Origin: Paracamarosporium sp. OC-R06-R3
Taxonomy: Eukaryota > Ascomycota > Dothideomycetes > Pleosporales > Didymosphaeriaceae
DNA length: 64,000 nt
Direction: 5' to 3'
Assembly: GCA_019828545.1 (NCBI GenBank)
Contig: JACVRA010000170.1
Location: 1-64,000 of the forward strand
Part shown: piece by piece, positions 32,096 to 43,400 of the stretch
Layout of the letters: each line of letters opens with the position of its first letter
Position numbering within the stretch: position 1 is the stretch's first letter
Program-made: the position numbers and the translations under genes
Notes under the pieces: model-generated
Databases searched by the model: none
Told to the model about the DNA's origin: nothing
What the model saw: only the letters and a program-made list of their open reading frames with translations

Positions 32096-32836
32096 ATGCC
32101 GTACATTCGCAGCGACAACATGCAGTCGCTTGCGATTCGATCCGCAAACGACCACCCGGACGGCGTGAGCGCACCCCCGAACGGCAACGCAAACGAACAT
32201 CCGAGAGTGGGATCAGTGGAGGATGCGAGCAAATTGGGCAGTCACGACACGCCTATGGAAGACGAAGACATTGTCCAGTTTCGAGAGGAGCGCTCACGCA
32301 GACTCAAAGCGAAGAATAGACGCAAGCGCTACCTCGACGTCCACCCCGAGTACTTCGACGACTCCTCTCTCGAACTCGCCGATCCGCTCCTCTATGATCG
32401 TCTCATTCGCCGTTTCCAAACCGCAGCTGAACGCGAAGCCGAAGGCCGACGGAAGGGCTTCTCGGGACAGATGGCCACAGATTTATGGCGCGTAGAGGCG
32501 AAGAAGGAGGCCCTCAGTCACCCGAACCCTGCCTCGCTATTCACATATACTCGCGGACCTCAAGGAGAGATACAGGAGGCAGAGAAGGACGAAGTCCCCA
32601 TGTCAAAAGAGGAAGGGAAAGCCTGGTGGAAAGATGAGATGACGCAGCGCTTTCTCCGTGGCGATGATGAGGACTTTGACTACGGGAAGGTGGACGGAAG
32701 CGACAGATATGACGACCCGGAGGAGGAGCGGGATATCCAGGATGCATACTTTGACAGTATGGAGTCTGATTTTGACACGGATGGAGAAGGAAAAGAGAAG
32801 GTTTTGACTGGAGAGACTGGCATACAAGACTATTGA
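32096..32836 (+). CDS. CCDC97-like protein (CCD97 C-terminal domain)
   Basis: A single-exon protein of 246 residues, acidic and charged. Residues 56-82 contain EDEDIVQFREERSRRL and a basic RRKRYL run. PEYFDDSSLELADPLLYDRLI (84-104) and RFLRGDDEDFDY (185-196), followed by DxxD-rich acidic sequence and a YFDSMESD motif, match the conserved CCDC97 domain. In animals CCDC97 is associated with the U2 snRNP component SF3B; whether that holds in fungi is not known to me. The start is the first ATG, 33 bases into a longer open frame that lacks an upstream ATG. Its TATA-like and CCAAT elements are listed separately. Confidence 0.78.
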   Translation: MPYIRSDNMQSLAIRSANDHPDGVSAPPNGNANEHPRVGSVEDASKLGSHDTPMEDEDIVQFREERSRRLKAKNRRKRYLDVHPEYFDDSSLELADPLLYDRLIRRFQTAAEREAEGRRKGFSGQMATDLWRVEAKKEALSHPNPASLFTYTRGPQGEIQEAEKDEVPMSKEEGKAWWKDEMTQRFLRGDDEDFDYGKVDGSDRYDDPEEERDIQDAYFDSMESDFDTDGEGKEKVLTGETGIQDY

Positions 32837-33049
32837 CGTGGAGCTTCTAAGCTTTGGCTTCTGGAGTTCGATGAAGGAACCTAGACCCCATGCAATCAGC
32901 GAAAACTCGCTTTTATGTCAGTAAAGTGAGGGAGTCCGGGCTTTACGACGACAAGGGGTCAGTCACGAAGATCACTTTTGAGAAAACAGCGCTCGGGTAC
33001 GGGAACATTGTATTGCGATTTCAACTGCGCTGAGAAGACGCAAGCTCAG

Positions 33050-34735
33050 CTACAAGAAGTAGCGGAAGTTTATCGCACGATCGCCAAGCTCGCTCAGCTC
33101 TTCCGGCGTGTATCCGTTATGCGCACCCTCGGCCATCTGTCTCTCTCGTTTTGCGTTGATTCGCTTGTAGTTGAACACCAAGAACAAACCCGCAAGGATA
33201 CCAACGCAGATGAAGGCAAGCTCGAGCGCGTGCCCAAGGATATATCGAGGCGAATCCTTTGATCGATAAAAGTTAGAAGCCATGGCTGGGCATTGTTAGC
33301 GAAATGCGTCCGGATTGTGGCACACAACCTACCTCCAGCGAGATTGCCCATGGCAATCTGGATAGCTTGTCCCGTAGCACGCTTTGTTGAGCCTGCAAGA
33401 TCTGCAAAGAGTTAGTGGTTGATTTCGAAATATATTTCAGTCGACCTACTGTTAGATAGCCACGTAATGTTTCCTGGGAAAGCGGGATATAAAGCTGCCG
33501 CCGCAATGAACACCCCGGCATATACCACCCCAGGCGTGCCCGTCGAGAGGCACATGATGAAGCCGACCGCCATAACACCGAGACAGACCAAGATGAACGG
33601 TGATCGCTTTCCATATCGATCGCTCGTCCACGCTGTGGCAACGGCGAGGACCGACGCTGTAATATAAATAGGAACCGTTAACAGTTGGGCTACCGCGCTA
33701 GAGTATCCAAGCCCTCGAATGATGGTTGGCAAAAAGAGCGAGATGCCGTACAGCGGTGCCACGATCCCCCAGTATACCAGGATGTTGACATAAATCTGCC
33801 AGTCAAGGAATGCAGCCTTGACGTACTTCCACTGAAAGGTGTCGTCCTGTGCCACTCTCACATTATCGTCCTTTTGCTGCCCTTGGTATTTCAACCGGTA
33901 CACCACGAAAGCACGTTCTTCTTCAGTAAGGAAGCCAGCGGTCTCCGGAAAATCGTAAAGTGTGAAGTATGCGATGACCGCTACCACAACGGTCAATATC
34001 CCCTCTAGGATGAAGATCCAGCGCCAGCCTTCGAGATTTCCGATACCGTCCATCTTGGCGATGCCAAATGCGAGCAAACCTGAGAAGGCACCGGCAACCG
34101 AGGCGGCACTGAAGAACAAGGCCTGTCGAAATTGAGCTTCATGGCGGCAATACCACATTGTAATGTAGTATGCTACACCAGGGAACAATCTGTGATCACA
34201 TCAGCCTCGTATTGCCTCGTTGGAAGTAAGATGCTCACCCAGCTTCCGTGACACCAAGGAAGATACGCGCGATCAACAACCCGTGATAATTCTGCACAAT
34301 GCCCATCAACGTCATGACCACGCCCCAGGCCACCATAATAGTCGGCAGCCAAATACTCGGCCTCAGCTTCTTCAACAACAGGTTGCTGGGTACTTCGAAA
34401 GCCGCATACGTAAAAAAGAATGCCGTCAAACACCAATTGTACTGAGGGCCCGTCATTCCTAGATCCTCCACCAAGCCCTCGATTCTGGCATTGCCGATGT
34501 TGCCGCGGTCGAGGAAGGAGAGAAGATAAAGCAGGGCGAGCATGGGAATTAGACGTAAGTCCATCTTGCGCAGAATGGCCTTCTCATCAAGATGCGCAAA
34601 GGACTCGCGGGTGACACCTGGCGCCGTCGCCAGCGCGTCTATATGCGCTATTCGCTCCGATTTGGTCGCATGCTGTCTTTGTAAACGATTGCGTTACTGA
34701 TATTTGAAAAATTCAAATACCTCCTGCTTCTCCAT
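33050..34735 (-). CDS. MFS transporter of the anion:cation symporter (DAL5/allantoate permease) family
   Basis: Five exons: 34721-34735 (only MEKQE), 34239-34672, 33450-34189, 33333-33401 and 33050-33285; introns are 48, 49, 48 and 47 bp. They give 497 residues and 12 predicted helices. The first helix carries LLYLLSFLDRGNIGNA, the ACS-family signature. A charged loop (EEERAFVVYRLKYQGQQKDD) lies between the two six-helix halves, and GNITWLSNNLAGSTKRATGQA is typical of the second half. Members import allantoate, ureidosuccinate, nicotinate, biotin precursors or other organic anions with protons; the substrate cannot be assigned. The 15-base first exon is short, but its splice sites and frame are both good. 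The next neighbour on the same strand is more than 1.7 kb away. Confidence 0.88.
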
Positions 34736-36461
34736 CTTGCAAAGAACGGATGGAAGAGCTGCAGATGCAGTCCTGTGCTATCTTACAAGCCACAAATATC
34801 TCTTTCTGCTGGAACTGCGATGTCGGTGTTGAGGTCGTAAATTCCGCTTGCAGCTCCCTTCTCAATGATCGATAAGGAACACGATGTGACTTATGTCCGA
34901 ACGAATAGGCGTTGAAGCGTAAAGGAATTGGCAAGCCACAGTATCGCTTATGGCGAGTTCATACGACTTCTTCACCACTTCGACTGTGCGTGGATGAAGA
35001 TAACCGAATTGTGTTTTTGAGGGCAATACAATAGTCTTTATTCAACGCGATGACCCCTCTATGACCCTCCCAAGGCATATAGCTCTGCTTCCACCAAACC
35101 CCTAACCTCAATGCTGCATGGCACCCGTCGAAAATCACCTACTAGCCCCTCCCGTCTTGCTTGGCAAGCGGCCACATGACGATATCCGCTTCAGCATTCA
35201 CCTCTTCCATTTCTATGGAGCCGTACTCGCGTAAACTGTCCTCTCTGGGGCAGTCAGGAACATGGCATGAATCCCCTCTCCCCTCAAGCCCATCCGCACT
35301 TTCACCCTCCCTACCCATCCTCACGCTCACGAATCCCCTCGCCCACTTCTCGCGACGCGCACCCGAATACCGGGCACGCATACTCCTGCATCGCGTGTCA
35401 AAGGAACGTTGACGCGGGCTGTGGTGGCGCCATCTCGGCACACGTCAAGATCCAGAGACCGAGCCGAGGCCGATCGGCATGCTTGTTTTGTGCGAAGCCG
35501 GGCGGGACTGATTGGTTTTGGGGCGTTGGTTTGGGGTGGGGTGGAGGTTATGGGGCGCTGAGTGGAGGTCTGTCTGGGGTGCGGGGGAGGCGGAAGCGAG
35601 GCGCGGAGTGAGGTGTCGGATGCGGGCGGTGGAATTCCGCGGTTGGACCTGGACTTGAAGGTATTGGGTTGGTTCGGGTTGGATTCTGAGATGTAGTTTT
35701 GCTTCGTCGTTGCTGTTCTGCTAGAAGTGTCATCGATAAAAGGCGATGAACAACGTTACGAGATGTTGCATCCTGGGGGCGTTGGTATAGAACGTGCGCT
35801 GTCGGTCAACATGATGCGTGTGCAGTAATATTATCCCGAACGCCGAAATCAAACTCTCATTATTAAAACGAAGAAAATTGAGCTACGGTTTATACTTCGT
35901 GTTCAGAGTGAACGTACTCGCGTAGCAGATGGCGTAAGAGCCACTTTGTAATCCATGGACGTGATTGCTAGTCATCTACTCTGTGTACTAAAGTTGTTTC
36001 TAATTTTTAATTCAGTTTCGATTCGATTTTCGATTATGAAATGCGAGGAAGGATGATGTTTTGGTCAATTCTACTTAGACCCCTTTGGGTTGAATTGTTG
36101 ACATTGACGATGCGTACGGAACATGGCAAGCTTAGGTGATGCATCCACGCTCCAATTCGCTATACTAAAAAGAATGGCCAATTCATCTCTAGAGAAATGC
36201 GATTTCTACATAGCAATAGATGGGACGGAAGATTGGATCGAGCGAACGATAAGATGGTATTTTGTACGACGCTACGCTACGCTATGCGAGGCTCATGCCT
36301 ATATGCTCATAACAAACGAAAAAGACTGATTTGGGTATCGTAAAAAGAGCGAGCTCAACATCCTCACCGCCTGGGAGAATCTATCTGCGTGGCATCAACA
36401 TCCGCGGCTTCTATTTTCCATCACAAACTCCCACATATCCCTCTTCTCTTCCTCTCTGCCC
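34736..36461. other. Intergenic, 1.7 kb
   Basis: A G-rich run on the plus strand (35520-35555 and onward to about 35640) with several GGGG tracts is the main structure. The open frames at 35142-35441 and 35267-35611 are shadow frames in GC-rich DNA. The part from 35.8 to 36.3 kb is AT-rich and contains nothing I can name; the 68-codon plus-strand frame at 36123-36329 is not supported by any motif. Confidence 0.45.
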
Positions 36462-37808
36462 TCAATGCTGAGGCGCATACTTCATCTGACCCGCACTCTT
36501 GTACACCTGCGCGCTCGCCGGTCCCGCATACTGCCTCTTTGCTTCCTCCCTACTCTTGACTTCCCGCTCGTTCTGCACAGCTGTGCAACAGCAACAACAT
36601 GCCGCCCTAACACAGTCCCCCACAATATCCCCCTCCAGCTTGTACATGTGCCGCAAGCGCGTGCGCTGCACAAGCGGGTACACCCACCAAAACCCACAGC
36701 TCACCGCCATCATCATGCAGTGTCCGTTCGTCGCCTTGTAGCTCAGCAAATCCGTCGGATCCTGCTTCGCGCTCTTCTGAGACAGGCGATAGGATGTTTT
36801 CCCGTAGAGAATGCAGGGGCAGAAAATGCCGGTTAGGCACTCTGAGGAGAATGAACATAGAGAGGACGTCCAGGGCCGCTTTCCGCCGGCGGGCGAGAGA
36901 TCCATGTTCGGATGTGCGACTTGCCCCGGCTGATGCAATGCGAAGTCCAGGCCATTGGGGCCGTGGGCGGAGTCGGGACTAAATACTCCACCCGGGGTCT
37001 TGTTTGTTGCGGAGAGGTTCCCATTGTATGGGGAGTAGGCCTCGTGCGCGTATGATCTGGGCGTCTGGCTGGTGGGCGAGGTAGGGTGCTGGAAGTCTGC
37101 TGGGTCCTTTTTCATGGAGGATGGTGTGATGGGTGTGAGTGGTGCTTTGTAGGGGAGGCTTTCGGCTTGCGCGGCAGGAACTGGTGGCATAGGCGGCATG
37201 TTGTAGGCGCCTACGTTTGTGTTCAATGGGGATAAATTGCTTAGGTTGCGCGCATGCTGAGTGTGCTGTTGCTGCGCTGGGGGTTGTGTGTATATTCGCG
37301 GTGGTTCTGCGACAGGTGTGATGGGCAAGGCTGGTGAGACCGGTGAGACTGGCAGCGCATTCGTGTGATGGTGTGGAGATAACGGAGAGACAAGAGGTTT
37401 CTCCTCATATGCCGGGGACGGATACGAGGACTGCGGCACGGGCTGCTGGGGCTGTGGCGCGGGATGATTATGCGGCGTGCTCATAGGCTGGAAAACTGAC
37501 TGGGGCCGCGGATCTATTGGAGTTGTTGGCGACTGGTGTGGTAGCGGAGGAACAGGATCGCTGGGCGAGGGAATGAATTCGAAAGCCAAATGCTCTCTTG
37601 GGGTTTGCGCATAGGAAAAGACACGGTTGTGGTGGGCATCGACGTTCGTGTTCACTTGTGTTGTCTCTCGTGGTTGCTGCGCATCTTGATGCGATTGCTG
37701 TAGCTGTGTCGCTTCCTCTGGAGGTGATTCCAGTGGAATCTGCCAGGAGAATCTTTGATGCTGTCTGTCGTGCCTCTGGTGTTGACGTTGGTTCTGTCGA
37801 TGATCCAT
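36462..37808 (-). CDS. PLAC8-domain protein with long Pro/Gln-rich N-terminus
   Basis: A single-exon protein of 448 residues. Residues 1-300 are disordered and rich in Pro, Gln, His and Ser. The PLAC8 (DUF614) domain occupies about 312-410: SSLCSFSSECLTGIFCPCILYG with the hallmark CPC (330-332), GHCMMMAVSCGFWWVYPLV and a run of five Cys at 404-408. Proteins of this family are Cys-rich, membrane-associated and include plant cadmium-resistance and fruit-weight proteins; in fungi some have been linked to metal or calcium handling. The hydrophobic stretch around 355-372 and the Cys cluster suggest membrane association. The ATG at 37808 is the first in frame. Confidence 0.85.
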   Translation of the reverse strand: MDHRQNQRQHQRHDRQHQRFSWQIPLESPPEEATQLQQSHQDAQQPRETTQVNTNVDAHHNRVFSYAQTPREHLAFEFIPSPSDPVPPLPHQSPTTPIDPRPQSVFQPMSTPHNHPAPQPQQPVPQSSYPSPAYEEKPLVSPLSPHHHTNALPVSPVSPALPITPVAEPPRIYTQPPAQQQHTQHARNLSNLSPLNTNVGAYNMPPMPPVPAAQAESLPYKAPLTPITPSSMKKDPADFQHPTSPTSQTPRSYAHEAYSPYNGNLSATNKTPGGVFSPDSAHGPNGLDFALHQPGQVAHPNMDLSPAGGKRPWTSSLCSFSSECLTGIFCPCILYGKTSYRLSQKSAKQDPTDLLSYKATNGHCMMMAVSCGFWWVYPLVQRTRLRHMYKLEGDIVGDCVRAACCCCCTAVQNEREVKSREEAKRQYAGPASAQVYKSAGQMKYAPQH

Positions 37809-38890
37809 GTTGCGTCGCAAGGAGACAACTTCCTACTCTTTTTGTTTTCACCCAGGAAGCTTCCTTAGCCGATGACGAGACCTCTCGCGCCTCTTATCGT
37901 GTTGAATGTACGGGGTTTTTCTATGCGTTCACCCAGAGATGCGGAGATTTCCAAAGCTGGGAGGTCGTATATGTGAGGCAAAGAAACACTCAGCTGGGGG
38001 CTAAAGGACTGATATCTGCTCTTCTCCATATGCGTCCGAGACATGCATAACCACGGCCAAGTCAATCCATAGACGGGCATCCCTCGAGGCGCCTGTAGCC
38101 TGCGCACAAGAAGCCGATTGGCGCCTCACGTTGGTCGACATCACAGACTGGCATCTTTGCGCTCAGTGCGGCGAAAGCGGAGCCACCCCAAACCTTCTGT
38201 TGGCTAGATATTTCTCTTTGGGGCGCAGATGTGGCCAATTGGTGCTGGCATTCGTGTGCGACAGCATAGTGGAGCCTTCCGACGAGTATCCGGGCGCTTA
38301 ACAGCAGCGTGCACGAACCACACAAGCTCGCTTCGTTCCTGGCGGCGACTTGGGTGGGCCAATAAGAGCATGCATCAGCAGTGTACAGCAGAGCTCGTAT
38401 CTGCACACTCGGGAGCTGTTGGACCCCTCTTTCAGTGTCTGGTGAGATGCCGTGATGTTCCAAAGTTGGCCTTGGAGTCGTGGCATGCTCATGTGAGATC
38501 CTGCTTACGGGCGGTTACACTCTACAGCGATTGATTGTGAAGACAGTTACCAAGTATCATTGTTAGTCGAAGATAGAGGAATCCAGCCTATCGCTTCTGA
38601 CATGTTTTAGGTTGCCGCATTTTACCCTAGATCAGCTACGTGGTGAGGTAAAGTTAGAGCTTCGCCTCCAACCGAAAGCTTCCATACATCTGTCCGCCGT
38701 TTCCGTCTGTGTATACGACATGTCAATTGATCAGTGGCTCGAAGATCAGAATTTGAATAGATAGATGCAATTTTGAACAGATGGTTGGATTGACGGCTGG
38801 TATAGATCTCGCAATATACAAAGGGTGGTCGACCAACCGCCCGGGAGGCTATGTGTAGAAAAGACGCGAAAAGGATAGTCGATCGATGAC
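37809..38890. other. Intergenic, 1.1 kb
   Basis: It holds the promoter of the minus-strand PLAC8 gene and the 3' region of the mitochondrial-type gene. The open frames here (38062-38463 minus, 38229-38534 plus) overlap antisense to one another and show no features. Confidence 0.5.
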
Positions 38891-39815
38891 CTACTCGCCC
38901 TTTTCCTGCTTGGCCTGTCCACGCTTCTCGCTTTCCGCTCCCGGCCGTTCGGAGGAAACAGTGCCCTTGAGCTTAGCGGTTTCGGCAACACCCTCACCCT
39001 TCTTGCTCTTCTCCGGGTCGTCGTGGATCGCAGATGTGTGCTTAGTGTCCTCGTTAGAAAGGCCCTCCTGCTTGCCCGAAGTGTCGGTTGAGTCTCCGGA
39101 CGGCTTGCGCGAGTGAGGCTATGGTTTGTTAGCTTGCTAGTATGTAACGCGCGTACGGGACAAACAAACCTTGTCAGCCTCATCAGGAGAAGAGGACGAC
39201 TTGTCATCTGCCGTAGCGTGAGGAGAGTCCTCGCCCTTCTGCTTCGCAATGCCCTCCTTGATGTCCGACTGCTTGGCCGAGTTCTTCTCTCCCTCGAGGT
39301 CCTCCTCCTTGGCGTCCGTCGGGGCGTCTTGCTCCTGGACCTTCTCCTTGTCTGCCTTTGCGCCTCCAGCCTTCTTATTGTCCTGCTTGGGCTCGAGATC
39401 AGACTTGTCCTCGGCAGACTTCTCTTCCTGGACCTCTTCGGGCTGGGTGGCAAGCTTTTCGGGCTCTTCGTGGTGGTGCTCATCGCCGTGAGAGCCGTGG
39501 CTCAGGTCCTGGTTGAGCACGAGGTAGAGACCAACGCTAGTTCCAGCAACAGAAGTGGCAATCCTGGAAGTCATGCATCAGTGAGAGCTCCGGCAAAGCG
39601 CAACGGCGCGAATAAAGCTAGACAAGTTGTAGCAAAATTGATCGGTGTTCGTACCAGGGAAGATCACTCTTCTTTGCCTGGCCGTGGCCGTGGGCAGAGG
39701 CGTATGTCCTGCGCTGGAGGGCCCGTTGCCATGGCTGGAACTCGGCCGTGCGGATGGACCTCGCCGAGCGGGCAATTGTGGACGCGCGGAGCGTTGTTGA
39801 CCTGATGAAAGACAT
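38891..39815 (-). CDS. Acidic/Lys-rich protein with probable mitochondrial targeting and one membrane segment
   Basis: Three exons (39655-39815, 39170-39563, 38891-39118) with introns of 91 and 51 bp encode 260 residues. The N-terminus is Arg/Ser/Ala-rich without acids (MSFIRSTTLRASTIARSARS), a presequence of classical type, and ends in RRTYASAHGHGQAKKSDLPW. IATSVAGTSVGLYLVL is a single hydrophobic segment, and the remainder is a long Glu/Lys/Asp/Ser tail with no fold evident. Fungi often have such one-membrane-segment proteins of the inner mitochondrial membrane, but I do not recognise the gene and assign no function. It is divergent from CAND1 with 632 bases between them. A long Arg-rich frame running through the same DNA is a shadow. 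Confidence 0.7.
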
Positions 39816-40447
39816 GATGGAGCTGCGGAAAAACCAATTGACTCGGGCAAAGAGCAATTGATGGATTTGTGGAGGAACGCGGAGCTGCAATGGGCGACGG
39901 ACGGAGAATCAGGCCAGTGGCTGGGAGCTGTCGTGATCACGAAAACGTCAGAGTGGATCGTGCGCGGGCACGTGACCGGGAATGGTCGTGTGGATCCGTG
40001 GACCCGTGAATCCGTGAATCCGCGAGAGTCCAAGGCGCTGCTGCGCTGTGAACAACCCGTAGGTCTTGCTTGTGGCAGCTGTGCTTGCTTTTTTTCTTTT
40101 CTTTTCTCCTACGACTGACAAACGTCCCACGTCCACCGCAGCTGCGTTGCTGTTGACTTGGCTGCGGCGTGCGTGCTCCGTGCGGGTGGAGCTGCCTACT
40201 CAGCGGCAGGCAACACCTGCAATTGACTTCCACCGCGCTCCTTTGATCTAGACACCGTAGCTGGCCTTACGCCCTCTGTAAACTCAACCTCCACCATCGC
40301 CCTCATCCCTCTGCGCCCGCCCATCACACACGCTGCGCAGCTTGACCCCGCCAAATACCCCGCCACGCGCGCTGGCAGCTGTAAACTCGAGATACGCCCA
40401 AGTCCTCCGCCTTCGCACCACACGCCCCGAGTCCACGCACGCCCGCC
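39816..40447. promoter_or_regulatory. Divergent promoter between the mitochondrial-type gene and CAND1
   Basis: The region carries a CACGTGAC (E-box type) at 39969-39976 and a short-unit repeat at 39987-40028 built from CGTGRATC-like 8-9-mers. A CT-rich run (ctttttttcttttcttttct) at 40087-40106 may serve as a poly(dA:dT)-like promoter element. No gene is seen inside. Confidence 0.5.
39987..40028 (+). repeat. Short degenerate tandem repeat (CGTGRATC units)
   Basis: Four to five copies of an eight- to nine-base unit follow each other: gtggatc, cgtggacc, cgtgaatc, cgtgaatc, cgcgagag. They sit between the two divergent starts. They could be binding sites or plain slippage products. Confidence 0.6.
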
Positions 40448-43400
40448 ATGGCGCCGTCGTCGTCGGTCCCGCCGAATCCCACGTCTCTCAACGTCACGCA
40501 GCTGCTGCCCAAGCTCACCGATGACGACCCCGACTTCCGCTTCATGGCCCTGAGCGATCTGCACGACATGCTGCTGGTTGGCCATGCCGCTTTCCTACAA
40601 TCTGACACCGCTACTTGTGCGAAGACGGTTGAGGGGCTGCTCGGCACCCTCGTGGACAGCAACGGGGAAGTGCAGAATCAAGCCGTCAAGTGCCTGGGTC
40701 CGTTTGTCAATAAGATCTCAGACAACATCCTGTGTCCTATGATTGAGAAGCTGTCGAACCTGCAGACAGACAATACCGTGGACCACTCAATACCTTCCCT
40801 GGCCCTGCGTGAAGTGGTCATCTCGCTGCCACGTCCGGTAGCCAGTGGACAGCGAACCAAACAGACCCAGGATGCATACAGCGCCGTAAGCAGGGTGTTG
40901 ATCCCCAGGTTGATCGGATACCATGTCATCATGCCTTCTCAGAGGGGTCTGCCAAGTGTCCCGAAAGGCATGCTTCAGCTTGATCTAGAGAAGGGCACCG
41001 ACAGCAACGCCATCGATGTCCTCACCGAAGTTGCCCGCTGTTTCGGTCCTATGTTGCAGGATTCTGAGGTAAATGCACTACAGAAGATCACCCTCGAGAT
41101 CCTCGAGAATGATCGCGCAAGCTCTATGATGAAAAAGAAATCGGTCACTGCCATATCCACCCTAGCCAGCTTCTTTTCCGACCAGCTGCTCAGTACCTTC
41201 ATTTCGCGGATTATCGAGCATCTACGGGATGTTCACTTGACTCGCAGTAAGCGCAAGCTTTACATCACAGTTCTTGGATCTATAGCCCGGTAGGTTGAAA
41301 GTCTCACCGATTCAGGACGTCGCTAACACACCTAGATCGGTCCCTCGCAAATTCGGTCCGTACCTCAAGACGTTAGCCCCCTTTGTACTGAGCGCTTTGA
41401 CTGCACAAGAGGTAGACGAAGAGATGGATACCTCGGACGATGAGGGCGAGCGTGACCCTGAAGTCGACGAAGTGCTCGAGGCTGCACTCATTGCGTTGGA
41501 AGGTTTCCTTGCGTCTTGCTCTCAGGACATGCGCGCATACACGAACGAGACTATCGAAGCGACGACGCGTCTTCTGAAATATGACCCTAATCTTGCCGAA
41601 GATGATGATGACGATGACGACGATGCCATGGGAAGCGATGAGGACGCACTCGAGGATGACGATTACGAAGAGGAGACCGGTTTTGACGATGATGAGGATG
41701 CTAGCTGGAAGGTTCGACGATGTGCTGCCAAAGCCATTTATACTCTCATCTCAACACGAAGTAATGGTGATCTTTTGGAGGATGGTACTTTGTACAGCCG
41801 CGTGGCCCCAGCGCTGGTCGCTCGGTTTAAGGAGCGGGAAGAGAACGTGCGTCTTGAGATTCTCTCTGCCCTATCGAACCTGGTGCGAAAATCTGGAGAT
41901 GGCCCTACGCCCGTTAAGTTCGCCGACGAGCATCCTCAGGGCGGTACCATGCTGCCACCACCCACCCGTAAACGCCGTCGGGTTGGAAGCGATGTGTCAA
42001 TGCTAGACAATAATCACCTGAACCTTGGCTACGCCTCCCCGGCGCGATCTAGTACGCCGACTATAGGCCCGCGAGCAGACCTTACGAAACTCAGCCCCGA
42101 GATCGTTAAAGGAGTTGCACAGTTGCTCAAGCAGTCTACTTCACCACCGTCTACAAAACAAGCATGCATTGTGCTCATTAAGGATATTGTAATAACCCAA
42201 CGTGGTGGCTTAGATTCGTATTTGACCCAGATCGTGGACCCTGTCGTGGAGGCTGCAAAGACGAGTGGTGGGACGACCAGCAGCGCCTCCGCTACAGCAA
42301 ACAGCTTGCGCATCCAGGCTCTACAACTCCTCGGTGCCATTGCTGATACACATCCTTCCGCTTCTTTCCAGCCGTATCTTTCCAAGGTTGTGCCTGCTCT
42401 GTTATACGGAGCCCGCGACAAGTACAGTAAACTTTCCATTGAGGCCTTGGCCACAACCGAGCAGGTGGTCAAGGCATTGACACCTCCGCGAGGCGACAAG
42501 ACTGGTTCCCAGAACCAAAAGCACCTGGAACAATTGCACGACGTATTGATTACTCGTATAGGCGCAAAGGATGTGGATCTAGAGGCTCGACGGAGTGCTA
42601 TACATGTGCTTGGCGTCTTTCTCGGCCGTAGCTCCGGCACTAATTTGCTGTCTCTGCAAAACCGTGTGTCTGCGCTCGAGCTCTTGGCTGGAAGTCTCAA
42701 GAACGAGCTTACTCGTCTTGCATCTGTACGAGCAATTGACTCGATAGCCGAACACACCGCGGCGCAAGGCGAGCTTTCTACGAAATGGGTAAGGAGCGTT
42801 GTACTTGAACTTGGTGCACAGCTTCGCAAAGCTAGTCGTGCATTGCGTGGTGCCAGCCTAAGCGCTCTAAGAACACTAGCAAAGAACCATATCTCACGGA
42901 GCCAACTCGACAATTTAACGAAGTCACAGATCGTAGAGATGCTCTTGCCTCTCTTGGATGCCTCAGACCTGCATTTGCTTGGACCGGCACTCATCATTCT
43001 CAAGACATTTGTTGATGATAACACCCAATCCATAGTGACGCCAGAATTGATCAAGGCTCTCTGCACTGTCGTACAGGGTTCGATCAGTGGTAGCTCGCTG
43101 GAGGCCCTGCTTGCTTTAGTGCGCACCATTGGCGAGAAGGGCGCAGGTCAACCGCTCATGCAGGCTTTGCTCACCGATGTCGGTATTTCTGGCAATGCCG
43201 AAGTGGTTGGAAAAGTCATCGGAAACCTCCTGGTCTACGGCGGAGATAGCTTGGGTATTAGGCTTGAAGACTTTATCAACGAGCTTCAGACAGCTAGGGA
43301 TGATAGGCGGAAATGCCTCGCCCTGGTCGTTATGGGAGAAGCTGCACTACGGATGGGATCACAGTCTTCCATCGACCCGAAGCTCTTCATACAGTACTTT

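Noticed and set aside
38746..39483. A 245-codon Arg-rich frame overlapping the mitochondrial-type gene
   Set aside because: It is the shifted phase of the Lys/Glu-rich coding exons; the spliced frame with good splice sites explains the DNA.
39113..39805. A 230-codon frame antisense to the mitochondrial-type gene
   Set aside because: A shadow of the same exons with a Leu/Val-rich sequence; the other strand is the coding one.
42029..43129. A 366-codon open frame antisense to CAND1
   Set aside because: It is a shadow of the HEAT-repeat coding frame, rich in Ser/Arg/Cys, with no motif.
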